Source: Geobacter sp. UBA6802
GTDB lineage: Bacteria; Desulfobacterota; Desulfuromonadia; Geobacterales; Pseudopelobacteraceae
DNA: 5,537 nt
Direction of reading: 5' to 3'
Assembly: GCA_002452325.1 (NCBI GenBank)
Contig: DKFG01000010.1
Coordinates: 5,304-10,840, forward strand
This document shows positions 4,849 to 5,537 of this stretch, piece after piece; positions within the stretch are counted from its first letter, which is position 1, and every line of letters begins with the position of its first letter. The notes beneath the pieces are model-generated. The model was not told the origin of the DNA. It did not search any database and worked only from the letters and a program-made list of their open reading frames with translations. The position numbers were made by a program, and so were the translations under genes.

Positions 4849-5537
4849 GTGGAAGCTCGCTTTAATCAGGAAGAAGTCGATAAACGTCGTACCTTTGCCA
4901 TTATCAGCCATCCGGATGCCGGCAAGACAACCATTACCGAGAAGCTACTGTTGTTCGGCGGCGCTATCCAGCAAGCCGGTGAGGTGCGCGCACGCAAGGC
5001 GGGCCGTCATGCTACCTCGGACTGGATGGAACTGGAGAAGCAGCGCGGTATCTCAGTGACCTCGTCGGTGATGAAGTTTACCTACGATGGTTTTGAAATC
5101 AACCTGCTGGATACACCGGGGCACAACGACTTTTCCGAAGACACCTACCGGGTGCTGACTGCAGTGGACTCGGCCTTGATGGTGATTGACTCGGTCAAGG
5201 GAGTGGAGAGCCAGACCAAGAAGCTGCTGGATGTCTGCCGCCTGCGGGATACGCCGATCATGACCTTCATGAACAAACTGGACCGGGAGGGTCAGGAACC
5301 ACTGGATCTCTTGGATGATGTGGAGAAAAACTTGGGGATGCAGACCGCACCGATCACTTGGCCGATCGGCATGGGCAAGCGCTTTCACGGCACCTATCAC
5401 CTCTACAGTAAAGAGGTACTGCTCTTTGACCCTGATGCCGAGCATGGCGTGGGGCAGATAGTGACCGTGCAAGGGCTTGAAGACCCGCTGCTGGATGAAC
5501 TACTGGGCAGCCAGGCCGAAGAGTTGCGCAACGATGT
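4849..5537 (+). CDS. prfC: Peptide chain release factor 3 (RF3), N-terminal part cut by the window edge
   Basis: RF3 is the GTPase that removes RF1 or RF2 from the ribosome after peptide release, so that the factors recycle. The window holds 229 codons plus 2 nt of a protein usually near 525-530 residues, mostly the GTPase domain. All GTP-binding motifs are visible: G1 HPDAGKTT (21-28), the switch region around QRGISVTSSV (65-74), G3 DTPGH (88-92) and G4 NKLD (142-145). The RF3-specific stretch KAGRHATSDWMELEKQRGIS (50-69) separates it from EF-G, LepA and TypA. The start is GTG 4849, with AAGGAG (4837-4842) 6 nt upstream, and gives MEARFNQEEVDKRRTFAIISHPD. No good promoter fits between the preceding terminator and the start. 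The domain II and C-terminal parts lie beyond the right edge. Confidence 0.97.
   Translation, partial: MEARFNQEEVDKRRTFAIISHPDAGKTTITEKLLLFGGAIQQAGEVRARKAGRHATSDWMELEKQRGISVTSSVMKFTYDGFEINLLDTPGHNDFSEDTYRVLTAVDSALMVIDSVKGVESQTKKLLDVCRLRDTPIMTFMNKLDREGQEPLDLLDDVEKNLGMQTAPITWPIGMGKRFHGTYHLYSKEVLLFDPDAEHGVGQIVTVQGLEDPLLDELLGSQAEELRND

Noticed and set aside
5053..5472. Minus-strand open frame of 139 codons opposite prfC.
   Set aside because: It is a shadow frame; the plus strand encodes an unmistakable RF3 GTPase domain.
1..5537. CRISPR array, toxin-antitoxin, phage-defence cassette or riboswitch.
   Set aside because: I looked for regular direct repeats, small paired toxin genes, nuclease or reverse-transcriptase motifs and long structured leaders, and found none. 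Nearly all of the window is explained by housekeeping genes.

Overview
This window looks like ordinary chromosome from a Geobacter-type bacterium (Desulfuromonadota, Geobacterales; Trichlorobacter/Geobacter lovleyi or Pelobacter propionicus would fit). That placement is inferred from the dnaK-dnaJ sequences, a small diheme c-type cytochrome directly behind the chaperone genes, and the overall gene style. No database search was possible. The coding density is high, and nothing points to phage, plasmid, transposon or CRISPR content.

Layout, left to right. (1) A rightward chaperone block: the last 132 codons of dnaK, an 87-nt spacer with a near-perfect GC-rich palindrome, then a complete dnaJ. 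(2) Still rightward, a 111-residue protein with three predicted membrane helices that I do not recognise, followed 11 nt later by a 104-residue membrane-anchored protein with two CxxCH haem-binding motifs. (3) A leftward pair, coaE (last step of coenzyme A synthesis) and a THUMP-domain rRNA methyltransferase of the RlmL type, overlapping by 4 nt (ATGA). The methyltransferase converges on the cytochrome gene with only 3 nt between the two stop codons. (4) A short divergent spacer, then rightward: tRNA-Arg(CCG) with encoded CCA, a rho-independent terminator, a DoxX-family membrane protein, a second rho-independent terminator, and the first 229 codons of prfC (release factor 3), cut by the window edge.

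How the genes relate. DnaK and DnaJ are partners in protein folding. The two membrane or haem genes behind them could share the transcript, but a functional link is only inference. The coaE-methyltransferase pair is probably translationally coupled. tRNA-Arg, the methyltransferase and RF3 all serve translation. DoxX and prfC each begin within about 20 nt of a terminator-like hairpin, so their promoters are not obvious.

I see no clear undescribed system. The items most worth a second look are the membrane protein-diheme cytochrome pair behind dnaJ, the palindrome in the dnaK-dnaJ spacer, the two terminator-then-start arrangements, and the unusual translation start of coaE.
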